A DNA stretch of 64,000 nucleotides from Ariolimax columbianus (taxonomy: Eukaryota; Mollusca; Gastropoda; Stylommatophora; Arionidae): the NCBI GenBank assembly GCA_036924085.1, contig JAVGWX010000004.1:39096293-39160292 (forward strand), in the 5' to 3' direction. Numbering within the stretch: the stretch's first letter is position 1; each line of letters opens with the position of its first letter. The position numbers were made by a program, and so were the translations under genes. This document shows, piece after piece, positions 41,821 to 54,695 of the stretch. Below the pieces are notes generated by a model that ran no database searches, was not told the origin of the DNA, and was given only the letters and a program-made list of their open reading frames with translations.

Positions 41821-42129
41821 ATATGCTTTGGTGAACTGTGACATAATTTAAAGAAAACAACCAACACATGTTAAGTATAAAGTTCTATATTCAAGTTGCA
41901 ACAACTGGTAAGGATTCAGGGATACAGATATTAAAAAAAGAAATGAATTAATAATCAGCCATTACAAAAACAAAAGCTTGTAGTGACTCCAAATAATTTT
42001 ATTGTGTCATGTTGTAGAATCAATGCAGAAGCAGCATTTACATATAATGAAACATAGATAAGACTTCATATTGTCTCAGCAACAATACTTCATGAAGAAA
42101 ACATATATTTCTTCAATCAGTCTATCTGG

Positions 42130-42420
42130 GGTCGAAAACACAGCAGTAAATAAGCTGACAGCAGCCAGTGACTCATAGCTGGCTGCTTCCATCAGAGTCT
42201 GTGAACCATAGCTGCCCAAGACCAAATTCCGCCTCCAAGTAGCAGTCCTGGAATCAGGCTGCACTCATGTAGTCTGGCTAAGAGAGTAGAGTTGAAAAAG
42301 GAAGTCATGCTGAAACTGTATGTGTCAAGCCGAAATACGGAGATATTACAGCCTCACTGTATACTACATAACAACGTCCTAATCAGGACGAATGCAGAAG
42401 ACGTCAGTCTATCTCTGAAA
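42130..42420 (+). mobile_element. Divergent F1 SINE (subfamily F1b)
   Basis: Contains AGCCAGTGACTCATAGCTGG, GTGAACCATAGCTGCCCAAG and ATGCTGAAACTGTATGTGTC, clearly F1-like but much diverged. CAAGACCAAATTCCGCCTCC is closer to the module at 14815-14955 than to the other copies. Confidence 0.7.
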
Positions 42421-44932
42421 CAATACTGACCACGTGATGAAATTAAACTGATCACATAGAGTACAAATATAAGAATTAGCATATGGTGAAATAATTAAAT
42501 GAATATCACAGTGGAATATGTTGATAATAACTTTCTTTTATGTGAAATGACAATAATGTGTGGACAATAAAAGACTACAATAGACAGTTCTAAATACGTC
42601 CATAATTGTGTCATATTAATAACTTAATAAAAGGTGAAGAATATTACCCTAGATTCTCAATAAACAAGAAATTACCACTGCAAGAAAACACACATGCCTT
42701 GGTGCATACCTCTACAAGGGGTAAGCTGTAAGATGACCTTATGTTTATTCAGGAACAGAATGAAGATAGAAGAATATAATTTCTCGACCCCCTTCTGGTG
42801 AGATGTAGCCAGTAACTATTACCTGGTGGAAAGTGTTCATTACTCACTATTAGGGATGTCATAACTAAGGAGTGTTGTGCATGATGCTGGCAGACTCAAC
42901 ATATTATACAAAGTGCTACATAAACCAACACTGCAAGAACACATCAATGTTTTCCGCAGGCTTCCTGAAAGAAGGCTAGCTGCCTTGGTAGCTCATGTTG
43001 TCATTGGTGTGGAAGGGAAAATATGTAAATAAATAAATTTAAGCTGCGGCACTGAAGGTCAAAAGTCTATAAAAATATAGATAATAACTCAGTTGTGACC
43101 CAGCAGGATCAAAACAAAATGAAACGCACGTTATGGCCACAAGCTTTTGTCTGGGACAAAGAACAAACTAAAAGAATTAACAAACCACCAAAAATATTTT
43201 TTCAAAGACATGATGTAAGACAGCAATACAATATGTTTTTTGTTGGCAGCCATTATCAGGAAGTGAATGACTAGGAGTGTGTGAGTCCTGATATACTGGT
43301 TATGAAAAAGAGTAGACCAAACAAGACAAATAGTCAACACATATAATAAATATAAATGAAGAAGTGTACATATAAACACCATTATCTATAGATGTTTTCA
43401 TTGACTATGTCTACATGTCCACTTTTTCAGTCATACCCATTTCACGTGTAATCATATTCACCATTTCTTGTTTAGTCTCCTCTGGATGAGCAGCAAAGAT
43501 GGCGCTGTACCGGCTGCGAGTCTAACATTGCTCTGATGTTTTTGCTCATGATGGAGACTGCCAGGCTACGTATTTGCCTGGAATTCACACTAGTCGACAA
43601 CTTACACTTATGTTCATGGAAATGTGTCATTGTTTTCCATTTGAATTTGTTAATTCGTTCATTTTTTGTGTTTTCTTCTCTGCAATTATCCTGGCATGGA
43701 CATCGGCTAATTGAATTAGTACTATGGTTAAACCTGTCTTATTTTCACAGTTTAGTGAATTCGGCTGAACTTCATGAGATTGGCACCCTTCACGCTAGCT
43801 GAAGATAGTGTTGGTTTTGGTGTGACTGAAATGTAGACATAATGGACTAGAACATGTTGCCTCGGGAGAGATGCCCAACACATCAGACACACGTTGAGTG
43901 ATGTCCCTATGACCTTTTGCGGTTATAGGAAAGGCAAGACATACAATGATAGATGTCGTTCCCCTCCACTGCCCTACTGGATAGCCTACCTGTTTGCAGG
44001 AACAGCTTCGAGAGTAAACCCTAAGAAAAAATTGCATCTTGTGCTATCTCCAGTAGACTTGATAATGTCTTGCCACTGGCCAAAGGAAGCTCAGGCTGAG
44101 AAAGAGAGATGTTGACAAATGATGCAGTTTCTTCCTCCCTTTAATCCAAATAACAGCGCAATTCACCCATTTCAGTGGACACAGCAAGAGAAAAGGTTGT
44201 CCACACGGCTGAACAAAGAGAGTGATCTTCATCACATGTGATGGACAAACATCATAGCTAAGAGGTAAAGATGCTTGCCTCTCAAAAAACGAAAGCAAGA
44301 AACAGTGGGGTCTCAAATTTCATGCACTTCAAGTGACCCGAGGTCTCAATAGAGGTGAGACCAGCATCTAGTCATATTGGAAACACTCGGATATAGTGTG
44401 TACAGGTTGTGCATTTAAAAGAGCTCTTGGCAGTATAAAACTGTCTTACATCATGTATTGTTTATTTGCTAGTTCTTTTCATTTGCTATTTGTCTCTGAT
44501 GAAGGCCTTGTGGTTGTAATATGGGTTTAATTTTGTTTGTGTCTTGGTATGGTCACCGAGCCGTACACCTATGTATGTTTTTATCAACAGTGAAAGGGAA
44601 AGAATGGTGTTTAAAAAAAATTTGAAACCATCATGTGGAATCATAAGATAGTTCAATGTCTTAATGAACTTGAATTTTCATAAGATATACATTATAAAAC
44701 ATACAGTGCTTATCTGAAAAAATTTTGCTTTTAATTGTAACCATCGTAAGTGAAACATTTGCTTATTGGCTTAAAGTCTTTGAGCGGTGCAAACAATTTT
44801 TTTATTTAATGTTATAAAATAAGTAAATAAATCTTGCAGTGCACGCTCACTTTTACATGTAGAATTAATTTCAATGAGAAATCAAAGAAGCACTTACAAT
44901 ACAGCACATGCCAAATGCTTTTAAAGTTTATC

Positions 44933-44937
<5 letters not shown>
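42421..44937. other. Mostly unassigned intergenic DNA
   Basis: No host exon or transposase motif recognised. A weak tRNA-like stretch at ~44250-44330 (TAGCTAAGAGGTAAAGATGC; GGGTCTCAAATTTC) may be an old SINE head. Confidence 0.4.

Positions 44938-44980
<43 letters not shown>
44938..44980. repeat. (TA)n microsatellite
   Basis: About 42 bp of TA repeats. Confidence 0.96.
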
Positions 44981-44981
<1 letters not shown>

Positions 44982-45589
44982 TTGCATTTTATCAAACACG
45001 TAATGACAATGAAAATTATGCACAACTTGGACAATACATTACATCTGTAATAATAAAATTCTTAGTTCTTAGTCAACCTGTACTTCTGCAGAGGCAGATG
45101 CCTCTGTGCAGGTCTCAGCTCTGGCGTGAGCTGGATGTAGCTGGCTTAGCGGGCTAGGCTCAAGTAGATTATTACTCCGCTGATTTGGGACAAGTGCCGG
45201 GGAGGGTGGTTAACCGATGTGCGAGTCCATCTTAACAGACTCAAACACTACAGTAAAGTAGACCAGCAGCCTATTAGGCACCACCTTTGCTGCTCTAAAC
45301 AAACCACCTAACTATGGCTGGTGTTGTGTCATGTCATACAGTTAGTCGCCACTTATGACAAGCTCTCTGTGGGGCAGTGGTGCTATTGTTGACCTTGTCA
45401 TACACAAAATAGTGGTTACAAATTGTTAAAAGGCAGTTTTATATATGAATAGACAATTTTTCAACTTTATGTAAACCCTTTTATCAAGCATTTGACATGA
45501 AAACAAACCACAGTAGAAAGTCAGTATTTACTTATATCAAAAGTCACTATCTAAATTAAACTAATAGGAAAAGTTAACTTAACTTAAAG

Positions 45590-45815
45590 GTAATCTCATA
45601 GCAGACACTGCCGTAATGGATGAAGGATTAGAACTTCATTGTACTAAGCCATACGTTTGTGTGGTAGAGTGGCCAATTCCCTTCTTTGCTGCCTTTTTCC
45701 ATCAGCCAGGTACCCATTTACAGTTGGGTTGACAGGAGTTGAACTAGAGTTCAGAGTTGAACCTCGTACCTTTGCCGTGAAAAGCGAGTGCTCTATCACT
45801 GCACTAATAAAATAT
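45590..45815 (-). mobile_element. tRNA-derived SINE family F5, copy 2
   Basis: The minus-strand head reads TAGTGCAGTGATAGAGCACT and CGAGGTTCAACTCTGAAC, tRNA-like A and B boxes. The body has TGGGTACCTGGC, as in the other F5 copies. Confidence 0.65.
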
Positions 45816-45934
45816 ATCCAAAACAAATTTAAAAAATAAACTAAAACTATCATTATAGTGTTTATTTCCATTGCTGGGGTCAACCAGGGGTTTTATAAAG
45901 CTGAGGAATAAAGACCACTTGTTTCTGCAGTTTT

Positions 45935-46062
45935 TCATTGTGCAGGCTAAGTTTTTTATTTCACCCTCCCTCGACAAGAAAAAAATAACATGTTTTATCA
46001 GGGTTTTGAACATTGCTTCGAAGACCAACATCTAAACCACTTGGCCACCAACTCCTCATAAA
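45935..46062 (-). mobile_element. tRNA-like SINE head (family F7)
   Basis: The minus strand has GTGGCCAAGTGGTTTAGATG (A box) and AATGTTCAAAACCC (B box). No body homologous to other families was seen. Confidence 0.5.
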
Positions 46063-46339
46063 TGTTAAATCAAAATAAATGATACTCCATGTTAAATTAA
46101 TGGAAATAGCCTCAAAATAAGCAATCTTGTTATCTGATAGACATTAAAAACATTAAGAGATACCATAAACCAAGAAAAAGTTTCCTTCAAATATGAAAGT
46201 GGCTACAGTAAAACTGAATATTAACAGTGAACAAAAAAAACAAATAATAGTTTACAATTTTAAAATTATGTTTTTATGTAAACACAGATAGATGAACTAA
46301 ACATGTTGTTGTATAGAGAAAAAAGTAAAGTGGAAATTC

Positions 46340-46600
46340 GGCAGAATTAAACTCTGGTTGGAAATGGAGTTTTTTGAAGACTTCAGTGTACTAAGCTGCA
46401 GCCTGTGCAAGGTGGGGTGGCTAGTGCCCTTACTTGCTGTTTTTTACTTTCCCTAACTCATTTGTCAGGTACCCATTTAAAACTGGGTTGACTGGAGTAG
46501 AGGTCCCCAATTAAAATCACGACCCTGTCTTTTTTAGTCTCCTGACGCAATTCGAACCAAGGCACGCTGTTACCACAGAAAATAGCGAATTGCTAAATAA
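46340..46600 (-). mobile_element. SINE family F5, copy 3
   Basis: Shares CAGTGTACTAAGC, GGGTGGCTAGTGCCCTTACT and CAGGTACCCATTTAAAACTG with the other F5 copies. The tRNA-like head is decayed. Confidence 0.5.
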
Positions 46601-48581
46601 GGAACGAGGTTAAGGTGTCCCTTGTTGTAAAGATATTTATCATAAACTACAAATGAAAATAGCACCAAAACAAAATGGCTAACTAAAGTAAACAAACAAC
46701 ATGAGATGAAACAGGTATAATAATCTAAAAAAAAATAAGTTAAAATACTGAATTGTGTGAAAATTTAAGTTTCAGCATGTCACCAGGAAGTGACATAAAA
46801 GGTTTAATAACAATGACGAAAGACAAAAGTATAATTGTTTTAAAAATATACAACTTGTCCCTTACCTGCTTAGATAAAGCCTAGGTTTAAGCTTGGCAGT
46901 GTCTGCTTAATGCTGCTTCTGATAAAATACTTTCAGACCAAGTATATCAATTTACTGGATTATTGGACAATTCATTCCTCAGAGGCGGTTACGCCGCTGC
47001 GGATCCCAACTTCATTTCCGTTCTCTTCTGTCTTAGACCACGGTGAACCAGTGGGTGATAATCAATAGGAAATAATATTCAATAAATAACTAATCTTCTC
47101 AATGCCCTCAATAAAATATGCACTATGATAGTCCATAAAATAATGGGAATTGACATTCTGAAACCAAGACTGTAGTTGTAGCTGGAAAACTCTTTCGTGC
47201 ATCATAAATAATAATAATAATAGTTGCCCATCAAAAGTGAAGAGGCAACAGCATCAGACTTGTGCTATAAGATGTGACCTCATATGACTGTAAAGTTAAA
47301 TCCTGGCATGGGAGACTCACTCATGAAACACATGGGACACATATGTGTGGGGCGGCTGTGGGGTTATCATGTGTTCTGTTTTTTGGGCAGCTCACTTTTT
47401 CTGGGCCTCAGGTATAGTATTTTACTTGGCGATCTGAGCACCTTATTCTGTGTAAGCATCCCCCATGGGCTTTATGTGGAAGTTAAATTTATACATAATC
47501 AGCCTGCGGTCAGTTCAGCATTCGGCACAACAAAGCCTTTGCCCTCTGCACATCATGTATGTCGCTCCTTCTGGTGATGACATAGTTGATAAGGTGTCAC
47601 TACTTAGAATGGCGGTGCATCCAGGATGTTTTCTGACAAGCAGGCAGATTAAATCATTGTGTTTATGATAGAGAGATCATGTGCTCACATGAGCTCAGCA
47701 AGTGGAGTTCATCGCTGTTGCATTTCCTCATGCCATGTATGGCAATTGTCCCTTCCCTAGTCTGATGGTCAATCACCGACTGTAAATGATAATAATGACC
47801 AAGGGACCTAGTTCTTTCAACCTTTAATGTTTTTCAAAGCCTTGTTCAATGATTGTAATGCTAGAAAGGTGTTCCTTTCTGATGAAGTCATGCAAGCTAT
47901 TAACAGCAAAGGGTCACAAGGTTTTCAGGACATATATATTTATGCCTTATACACTTTATGATATAAGATGTTCCTTGCTGATGAGTTTTATTCTATTTAC
48001 AAATGATGATGATGATGGCAATTATAAAGATAATAAAAATATTAATTATTTTTTTCAGCAGTTAGAATTGGTCAGGCAACAAGTGCAGTAAAATGAATAT
48101 TACAAAAATATAAATATTAGAAAACAGCATTTTAATGAAAGTGGCCATGACACACAATGACAAGAGTAAAAAATGTCAAGTAATTTACATCATTTAAACC
48201 ACAAAAGTTTGGCTAAAACATTAAACTACGATGTGGTATACACACTAAAATTGCTTAGCTGGTTAGGTGTTTAACTATTTCTATATTTATGGAACATTTA
48301 ATTGGGTGTGTGTGATGAAAATAAAGTTAGAAAATGTTAGAGCATCAAGGTATGCACACTCCCTATATATAAACATCTTACAATCAACATATTTAATCTT
48401 ATTACAAAACATTTTTGGTCCATTAGACAACTAACATTTAAGGGCCTATCACTAAAATACAATAATAGGACAATTGAAAATTCCAATGATATAACCACAA
48501 ACAAAGTTTGTATCTATGGATTAATCCCTGTAATAGCTTAGCGTACCAGACAGCAGAAACATGTTTGAATGTGTAAAAGAA
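46601..48581. other. Unassigned intergenic DNA
   Basis: AT-rich. Minus-strand frames near 47280-47800 show short cysteine-bearing runs (GPEKVSCPKNRTHD) that may be retroelement debris, but I cannot name them. Confidence 0.35.
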
Positions 48582-48662
48582 AAAAAGAATAGATCCCAAG
48601 TATGTCTTTATCAGCTAACACAAAAAGAATAGATCCCAAGTATGTCTTTATCAGCTAACACA
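48582..48662. repeat. Two-copy 40-bp tandem repeat
   Basis: Two apparently identical copies of AAAAGAATAGATCCCAAGTA + TGTCTTTATCAGCTAACACA, a recent duplication. Confidence 0.95.
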
Positions 48663-49179
48663 AAATAAATGTATTTAAATAACCATTACAAAATATAAAT
48701 TTATAAATTGTGACCTAATAAAAGTTATCTATCAACAGTACATTCAGGAAGCATAAGCAAAATGGCTAGTCAGACCCTCTGAATATATTGTCAGACATGT
48801 ATATTACTAGTCTAGGGAGTAAAGGTGGCTGGCACAGTGATGACCCCATCACCCTTAATGTGCCGTTGGGGATCTTTACAATGTTTAATGTATATGACAG
48901 GACACCATAGGGAAGACTGTTTATCGGGAAGACTACTTACACGATTCCAGCAAACTATGGACGATAAGCTCATTCACATTTGAATGAATTGGGGAAATGC
49001 AAAAAGATTGAATGAAGACTAAAGCTTGACAGGTGCAGTGAAAGCTATATACACCAGTATGTGAACAGGTCTAAGTATTACGCACTCTTTACAAAATTGA
49101 ATGCTCAGATCAGTGGATTAATAAGCAAAGTGTTCAAAACTGATGTGTTGATCAAGAAGTAAGAAAGACACCTGAATTA
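48663..49179. other. No recognisable feature
   Basis: AT-rich, nothing supported. Confidence 0.4.
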
Positions 49180-49390
49180 CAACTGTATGAACCCCACAGG
49201 AAAGGCAAAAAGGAGACCAACCTAAGACATTTCAGTAAAGAACTGTAGAAGCTGAAATGGAAATCATGAATCAGAGCTGGAGCACTGTACGAAGGATGGT
49301 AGCAGATGGAGTGAAGTGGAGGTAGTGTGCTGCTACCCTTAAAGACCACATCAGGTGTGGTGGTCACTAACTGCTTTGCCAGTCACTGAC
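49180..49390 (+). pseudogene. Non-LTR reverse transcriptase, extreme C-terminal relic
   Basis: In broken frames reads EAEMEIMNQSWSTVRRMVAD followed by GVKWR and CAATLKDHIRCGG, which resembles the last ~50 residues of several non-LTR polymerases (SWxTVRRMAxDRxxWRxxVAAL). Nothing upstream is recognisable. Confidence 0.5.
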
Positions 49391-50169
49391 AAGGAATTTA
49401 AGAAGAAGATAAAGTAAGAAAGTTCATAGACCATTGTCAAAAAATAATATATTGATCAAAAAGATTCTTGGATCTCTGAAGATGGCCCCTCAGGTCACTT
49501 AGCTACAACAAAAATTTCTTAAGTACAGTTCTTGCATTAGAATAATATAATAGTAACTAAGAGCACAAGAAAACAGCATTAGAAGCATCCAAGTCTGATA
49601 AATGACTGGAACCAGGCTAAGTTGGGAGACATACATAGGAACTGAAACTGAACGGACAGAATGCAAACTGACTAATAAGTGTCAAGATGTTGTTCACTAC
49701 GGAATCAATATATGGAACATACTAAAAGAACGAGGCAATTTAAAAGCAGATCCACTAAGAAAACTTGTGTATAAAAGAACTGATTGAACTGCTAATACAG
49801 CTGCATGAATAGTAGCCACAATTAAGTAGTTGTAATACAAGACTGACTAGCTTTATATTTTAAATACACTCTTTTATAGCATCACATTTAACTAAAGTCC
49901 ATGTTATAGGAGGTGGAAACAGGACAAAGTAAGAGATTACCCCGAGAAGTCACTGACATATAGAAAATTGGCAGTACTTTGGCTGGTCCAAGAAAACAAA
50001 AAGCAGTACAATACTGCTAACAAAGAAATAAAAAAAATAGTAAACAAGCTGATTTCAGCAAATTATGGACTGGAAACATTAAAGGACTACTGAATAGGTA
50101 GGTACACAATTCCAGCTGATAGAATTTTTAGAAAAATCTAAAATAGAAATTCTAAGAATAATAGACACG
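49391..50169. other. No recognisable feature
   Basis: AT-rich. It may include the decayed 5' region of copy B, but no endonuclease motif could be read. Confidence 0.4.
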
Positions 50170-50221
50170 AGGGAAAATAAATGCAGAACTAAAGAAGACC
50201 CATTGAAACTACAGATTTGCA

Positions 50222-50773
50222 ATGCTGACAGATGGACTGTGTGAAACCATCAACACACGAAATAACAACATGAAACCTATGGTGGAAAGCCTAAGCAAAG
50301 CAATACTGCAAGCAGCCACCGAAACCATCCCAAGAGGGGCAAGGAAAAACTACAAGCCATATTGGAATCATGAACTGCAGAAAGCGGAGTATGAAGTCTC
50401 AAATGCTAGGAACATGGCAGAGAGAGAGCAATCTATGGAAGCAAATATCGCCCTCAAGGCCATCACTATGAAATACAAAAGAACACTGAACCAAATAACA
50501 AAAGACAGCTGGAAAAACAAAACAGAAAGCCTCAATCTAGATAAAGAAGGGAACAAACTATGGAATTTAGTCAGAGCCGTGAATGACGAAACACCATCAA
50601 ATAAACAAATTACCATTAAGCAGGGCGAAAACTTGCTCACTGGAAAAAAAGCCGCAAACACCTTTGTTGAACACTATGCAAACCACATTGATGTCCCTGC
50701 AGACAGGCATACTTTATTAGTGAAGAGCAAAAGGGGCACGACAACATCAATATGGCACCAGAAGAGCATATGA
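50222..50773 (+). pseudogene. Copy B linker and RT entry region
   Basis: Reads ETINTRNNNMKPMVESLSKA, KPYWNHELQKAEYEVSNARN and KEGNKLWNLVRAVNDETPS, typical of the stretch between endonuclease and RT in non-LTR polyproteins. It ends in a frameshift within the following helix. Confidence 0.8.
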
Positions 50774-51288
50774 TGGCAAAATTAACAATGAGTGAAATGG
50801 AAGAGGCCATGAGAACATTAAAGAAAAGGAAATCTCCCGGAAAAGACGGGATAACAAACGAAATGCTGATGGGGCTGGGCCAAACAGCAAAGAGGAAACT
50901 ACTATCAGTCCTGAACCAAAGCTGGAAAAGGGGTATTGTACCCCAGGCATGGAAAGACGCAGTACTTGTACCAGTACCAAAGAAAGGAAAAGACAAAACA
51001 GATCCAAATGGATACAGGCCTATCAGCCTACTGAGCTGTGTCGGCAAACTGATGGAACGTATGATAAACACCAGACTGATGTGGCATCTGGAAGAAAAAC
51101 ACATACTAATTCCACAGCAAGCAGGCTTTAGACAGCACAGATCCACTGAGGATCAGGTCATCCTCATAGCCCAGGAAATAGAAGATGCCTACATGGAGCA
51201 AAAACACACAGTAGCGGTTTGGGTGGACCTGGAAAAGGCATTTGATAAAGGCTGGAAAGAGGGACAGAGTCAAGCTAAGAAGAAGTGA
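50752..51288 (+). pseudogene. Copy B reverse transcriptase, fingers and first palm aspartate
   Basis: Contains KRKSPGKDGITNEMLMG, PNGYRPISLLSCVGKLMERM, QQAGFRQHRSTEDQVILI and VAVWVDLEKAFDKGW (first catalytic aspartate), in the standard order. The frame breaks shortly after this motif. Confidence 0.9.
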
Positions 51289-51477
51289 AGTTTGTGGGAA
51301 AATGTACAAATGGATCTGTCACTACCTCAAAAACAGAACGGCCAGAGTTCAAGTACAAGGGCAGATGAGCAAAAAGGGACACTTGAGCAGGGAGTACCCC
51401 AAGGGGGAGTACTGTCACCCACACTCTTCCTGGTGTATATAAATGACATTACAGAGAATATATGAGTCCATAGCTCA

Positions 51478-52092
51478 ATGTTTGCAGACGATCTGGCTAT
51501 GTGGATCTCTGAAAAGAATCTCACCATAGCAAGAAATCGGATGCAGCAGGCCCTAACATCGCTGGAAGAGTGGGCGAACTCATGGCTGGTCAAAATAAAC
51601 GCGGAAAAAACGACAAGTACAATATTCTCGCTATTAAACAAACCCCAAAACACCAAATTAAGTCTTAACGGCAAATACCTGCAGCCAAACGACAACCCAA
51701 ACTACCTGGGAGTCACATTTGATCGGCGCATGACATGGAAAAGTCAGATCGAGAGAAACCGAATGAGAGCCAGAGAAAGAATGGCAATCATGAGGAAACT
51801 TGCTGGTACAAGCTGGGGAGCAGACAAAAGTATACTAAAGAAACTGTACACTGGAAGAGTGAGACCAGTTCTCGAGTATGGCATTGCGGCATGGACAACA
51901 GCAGCAAAGGCGAACTTCGATATAATTAACAAAAACCAAGTCATGAGAGTTATAACAGGAGGCATGAAGTCAACGCCAATTGTAGAACTTGAAAAGATTA
52001 CAAAACTGCAATCCATGACCGACAGAAGAGACTGCAGAGCCCAGCAGCAATCAGAGAAACTCAGAAGACTGACTGACCATCTAATGCATTAG
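51478..52092 (+). pseudogene. Copy B reverse transcriptase, FADD motif and thumb
   Basis: Starts at MFADDLAMWISEKN, the catalytic FADD box. Upstream, in the previous frame (51396-51470), is GVLSPTLFLVYINDITENI. The thumb has GVTFDRRMTWKSQIERN, RPVLEYGIAAWTTAAKA and KNQVMRVITGGMKSTPI. Confidence 0.9.
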
Positions 52093-52158
52093 AGACTAAA
52101 CAATTTCGGAAGTGGGAAACTAAAGCAGAGAAACTTTGCAGAAATAGCCAAAGCAAAG

Positions 52159-53148
52159 ATGCACGAAGACCCCATGAACGCACTAACAACTCCAAAGCCC
52201 ATCCCTACTGTACGAAAACCTACCTGGAGGCAGCATATATTTCCAGAGGTGGTAGAAAATATACCAGGTATTGGAAACAAAAACTGTCAGACTGAAAAAG
52301 AAAGAAGAGATACTACCCTGAGTTACATAATGGAAAACTACCCAAGCATGGACTGGACCCATGCATACACCGACGTTTCTGTAACAAACACAACACACAA
52401 CGGAGGGGCAGGAGCATTCCTGAACCTACCAAATGGCAGAAAAATAACACTGTCATTCGCTACTGGAAAATACACAAGCAATTTCAGAGCGGAGGCAGAG
52501 GCACTAAGGGCGGCAGTGGAAGAAATCGTGACAGGTAAAAGGAATGAAAGCCATATAGTCCTGCTTACAGATGCTCTGGCCGTAGTCACAGCACTAAAAA
52601 GCCAGAAAAATACTGAACTTAATGATTTAAGAGCAGTACTCTGTCAACTATGCCAGCAGTCCGCACCAAAAAAGGTAGTGGTGCAGTGGGTTCCATCCCA
52701 CTGCAACATCCAAGGCAACGAGGAGGCAGACAGACTGGCAAAAGAAGGTACAAAACTACCACAACCAGATACAGGTATGACATACGAAGAGTCAAAACCG
52801 CTTATTAGAGCTAGATACATGACCAAATGGGAAACTGAACATACTGGCTACACAAAAAACGATGCCTATTACCAGTTAAACAGAAGAGAGCAGGTCGTGG
52901 TCTTCAGACTTCGCACTGGCCACAATAGACTGAGGTATCACCTATTCAACAAAATGAAGATAGGTAGCACTGACGAATGCCCGTGTAGTACCGGGAAAAT
53001 GACCGCTGAGCAAAACTGCCCGACATACGAGGATCAGGGAGAGCAGATGTGGCCATCACCAGTGGCAACACTAGACAAGCTTTATGGCAGTGTAGACAGC
53101 CTCAGGATGACCGCTGCTTTTTTAGAAAAAATAATGGTTGCTTTCTGA
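52159..53148 (+). pseudogene. Copy B RNase H domain and C-terminal end
   Basis: A 329-residue frame with RNase H acidic positions in AYTDVSVTN (glycine of TDGS changed to valine), FRAEAEALRAAVEE, LLTDALAVVTALKS and SHCNIQGNEEADRLAKEG. At the end is a cysteine-bearing ECPCSTGKMT followed by QNCPTYEDQG. The TDVS change near the catalytic site suggests loss of function. Confidence 0.88.
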
Positions 53149-53182
53149 CTGCGTACGATGAAGAAGAAGAAGAAGAAGAAAT

Positions 53183-54030
53183 TACACACTGATATGGAGT
53201 TATCTAGACACAAAGGAAAGATCTAAACATGGTGTATGGAGGGGGGAAGGAGCGGGTTTAGAGAGGTCTGGGCTGGACGTCCCGCTCGTTAAGGAAAGTG
53301 AAGCGTCTGATATCCAGGTGTAGAGATTGCAGCTGGATTCATTGTTCGGCTTGCCGTTCAGAGTTTCCATGCCAATTGCCTCTCCTACATTATTGTGTCC
53401 CCAGCAGCACTTCATGAGAGGCCCGCTGTTTCTTACAGAGCCTGTTGTGGGGCGTGACCAAGTACCTGGCAGTATAACTGGGCGGGCAGATTGGGCTCAT
53501 TAGCCTTGGTTTGCAGCCAATCTAAAAGAAGGTAAACTCTGACGCTCGTTAACTTGTTCAGGCAGTTCACCTAGGAGAGGAGGAACTCTGATTTTAAACC
53601 CACAAGTCCTAGAGACTGCTGGCTAGTCTTGGGACGATAAGAGTATCTTGAGTAACTAGCATCTGCGGGCAACGACTCCACTGCCTTGTGGAAACCTCGG
53701 GAGAGGGTAGGGCTACGGGAGTAAACCCACACAGAAAATCTGGAGTAGTAGCACCTAAGGCGAACGCGGATGGTTTCAAAATCGCGAACTCATTCCGGCA
53801 GCTCCTGCAGCTGAGCTGGTGCAAAACTGTCATGCTTAGCATTCCTTTGGATTACACCAGCGAAGCCGAGAGGGGGATCCTGTAGTTTGGGCAGTCCAGA
53901 GTTTCCATATTCAGCGCCCAGACTTGCGCCCTGAAAGGCTACTCCCAGGGTGCCACACACATGGTCTGCAAAAACTGAGACACCTATGAATTGAGCATGG
54001 TCTAATAATATCATAATAAAAAACACCATC
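53183..54030. other. GC-richer unassigned block
   Basis: More GC than its surroundings, with phrases such as AACTCATTCCGGCAGCTCCTG. It directly precedes an RTE-like fragment on the same strand and may be that element's 5' untranslated region, but no coding evidence supports this. Confidence 0.4.
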
Positions 54031-54039
54031 TTTTATCAC

Positions 54040-54695
54040 CAAAAAAGGTCATATAAAAATACGGTACAGACGGAACAACCCAGATATAACATCACAAATT
54101 GATTACATATTAATAAAGAAGAGATATGACAGACTGCATAGTTGTTGATCATCATCCAGTAATAATGTTACAAACAGCATCGCAGAGAAATGGCGACAAC
54201 CATCCTAAATAGAATAAATTAGATGAGAAATTTGCCAGAAAATGACAAAAGATTTTTTAGATACTAAATAGAGAAACTGAAGACATGTACAGGTAATGCA
54301 CCATCTTTAAAAGAGAAATGTTATTCATCCAATAGGAAATGTGGAACAAAGAAATTATGACTTGACAAAGAAAGGCAACAAACAGATTAGTAGAATGCTG
54401 AAGTTAAAGAATCAATACACTTTTTTTTAAAAACTGCTAAACATAGATAAGGTCCAAGTTTCAAGAACATTATATTACTTATCAAACAACAAGGTGAAGT
54501 ACCAAATGTGTGATAAAAATGGCAAAAGAGGCCGGGGTAGACCAAGAAGACGATGGCACCAAGATATCCAAGAATGCCTAGGTATGACTGTACGGAAGCT
54601 GGAGTTTTGGCAAGGGTAAGAGTTTCTTTCAAACAGACTGTGATGGGAGCGACGTTCTATAAAGGACATGCTACATGATGTTATAAAAACAGTTA
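54040..54695 (+). mobile_element. RTE-like non-LTR copy with a large internal deletion
   Basis: 54050-54200 gives RYRRNNPDITSQIDYILIKK followed by RYD, the QIDYILI motif at the end of an APE-type endonuclease. 54520-54690 gives RGRGRPRRRWHQDIQECLGM and WERRSIKDMLHDV, the last part of the RT, the same family as 12540-13397. Nearly the whole RT between them is missing. Confidence 0.8.

Larger units (their letters stand above)
50170..53182 (+). mobile_element. RNase H-bearing non-LTR retrotransposon, copy B
   Basis: The best-preserved copy of the family: linker (50180-50750), reverse transcriptase (50752-52092), RNase H and C-terminal end (52159-53148), then a (GAA)n tail at 53158-53181. By eye it is roughly 90 percent like copy A at the DNA level. 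Defects are frameshifts at ~50218, ~50740 and ~51270, loss of the frame before FADD, and a stop at 52092. The endonuclease is absent, so the copy is 5'-truncated. Confidence 0.88.

Noticed and set aside
47284..47577. 97-residue plus-strand frame
   Set aside because: No recognisable domain, no splice context, and the opposite strand shows hints of retroelement debris. Not called as a gene.
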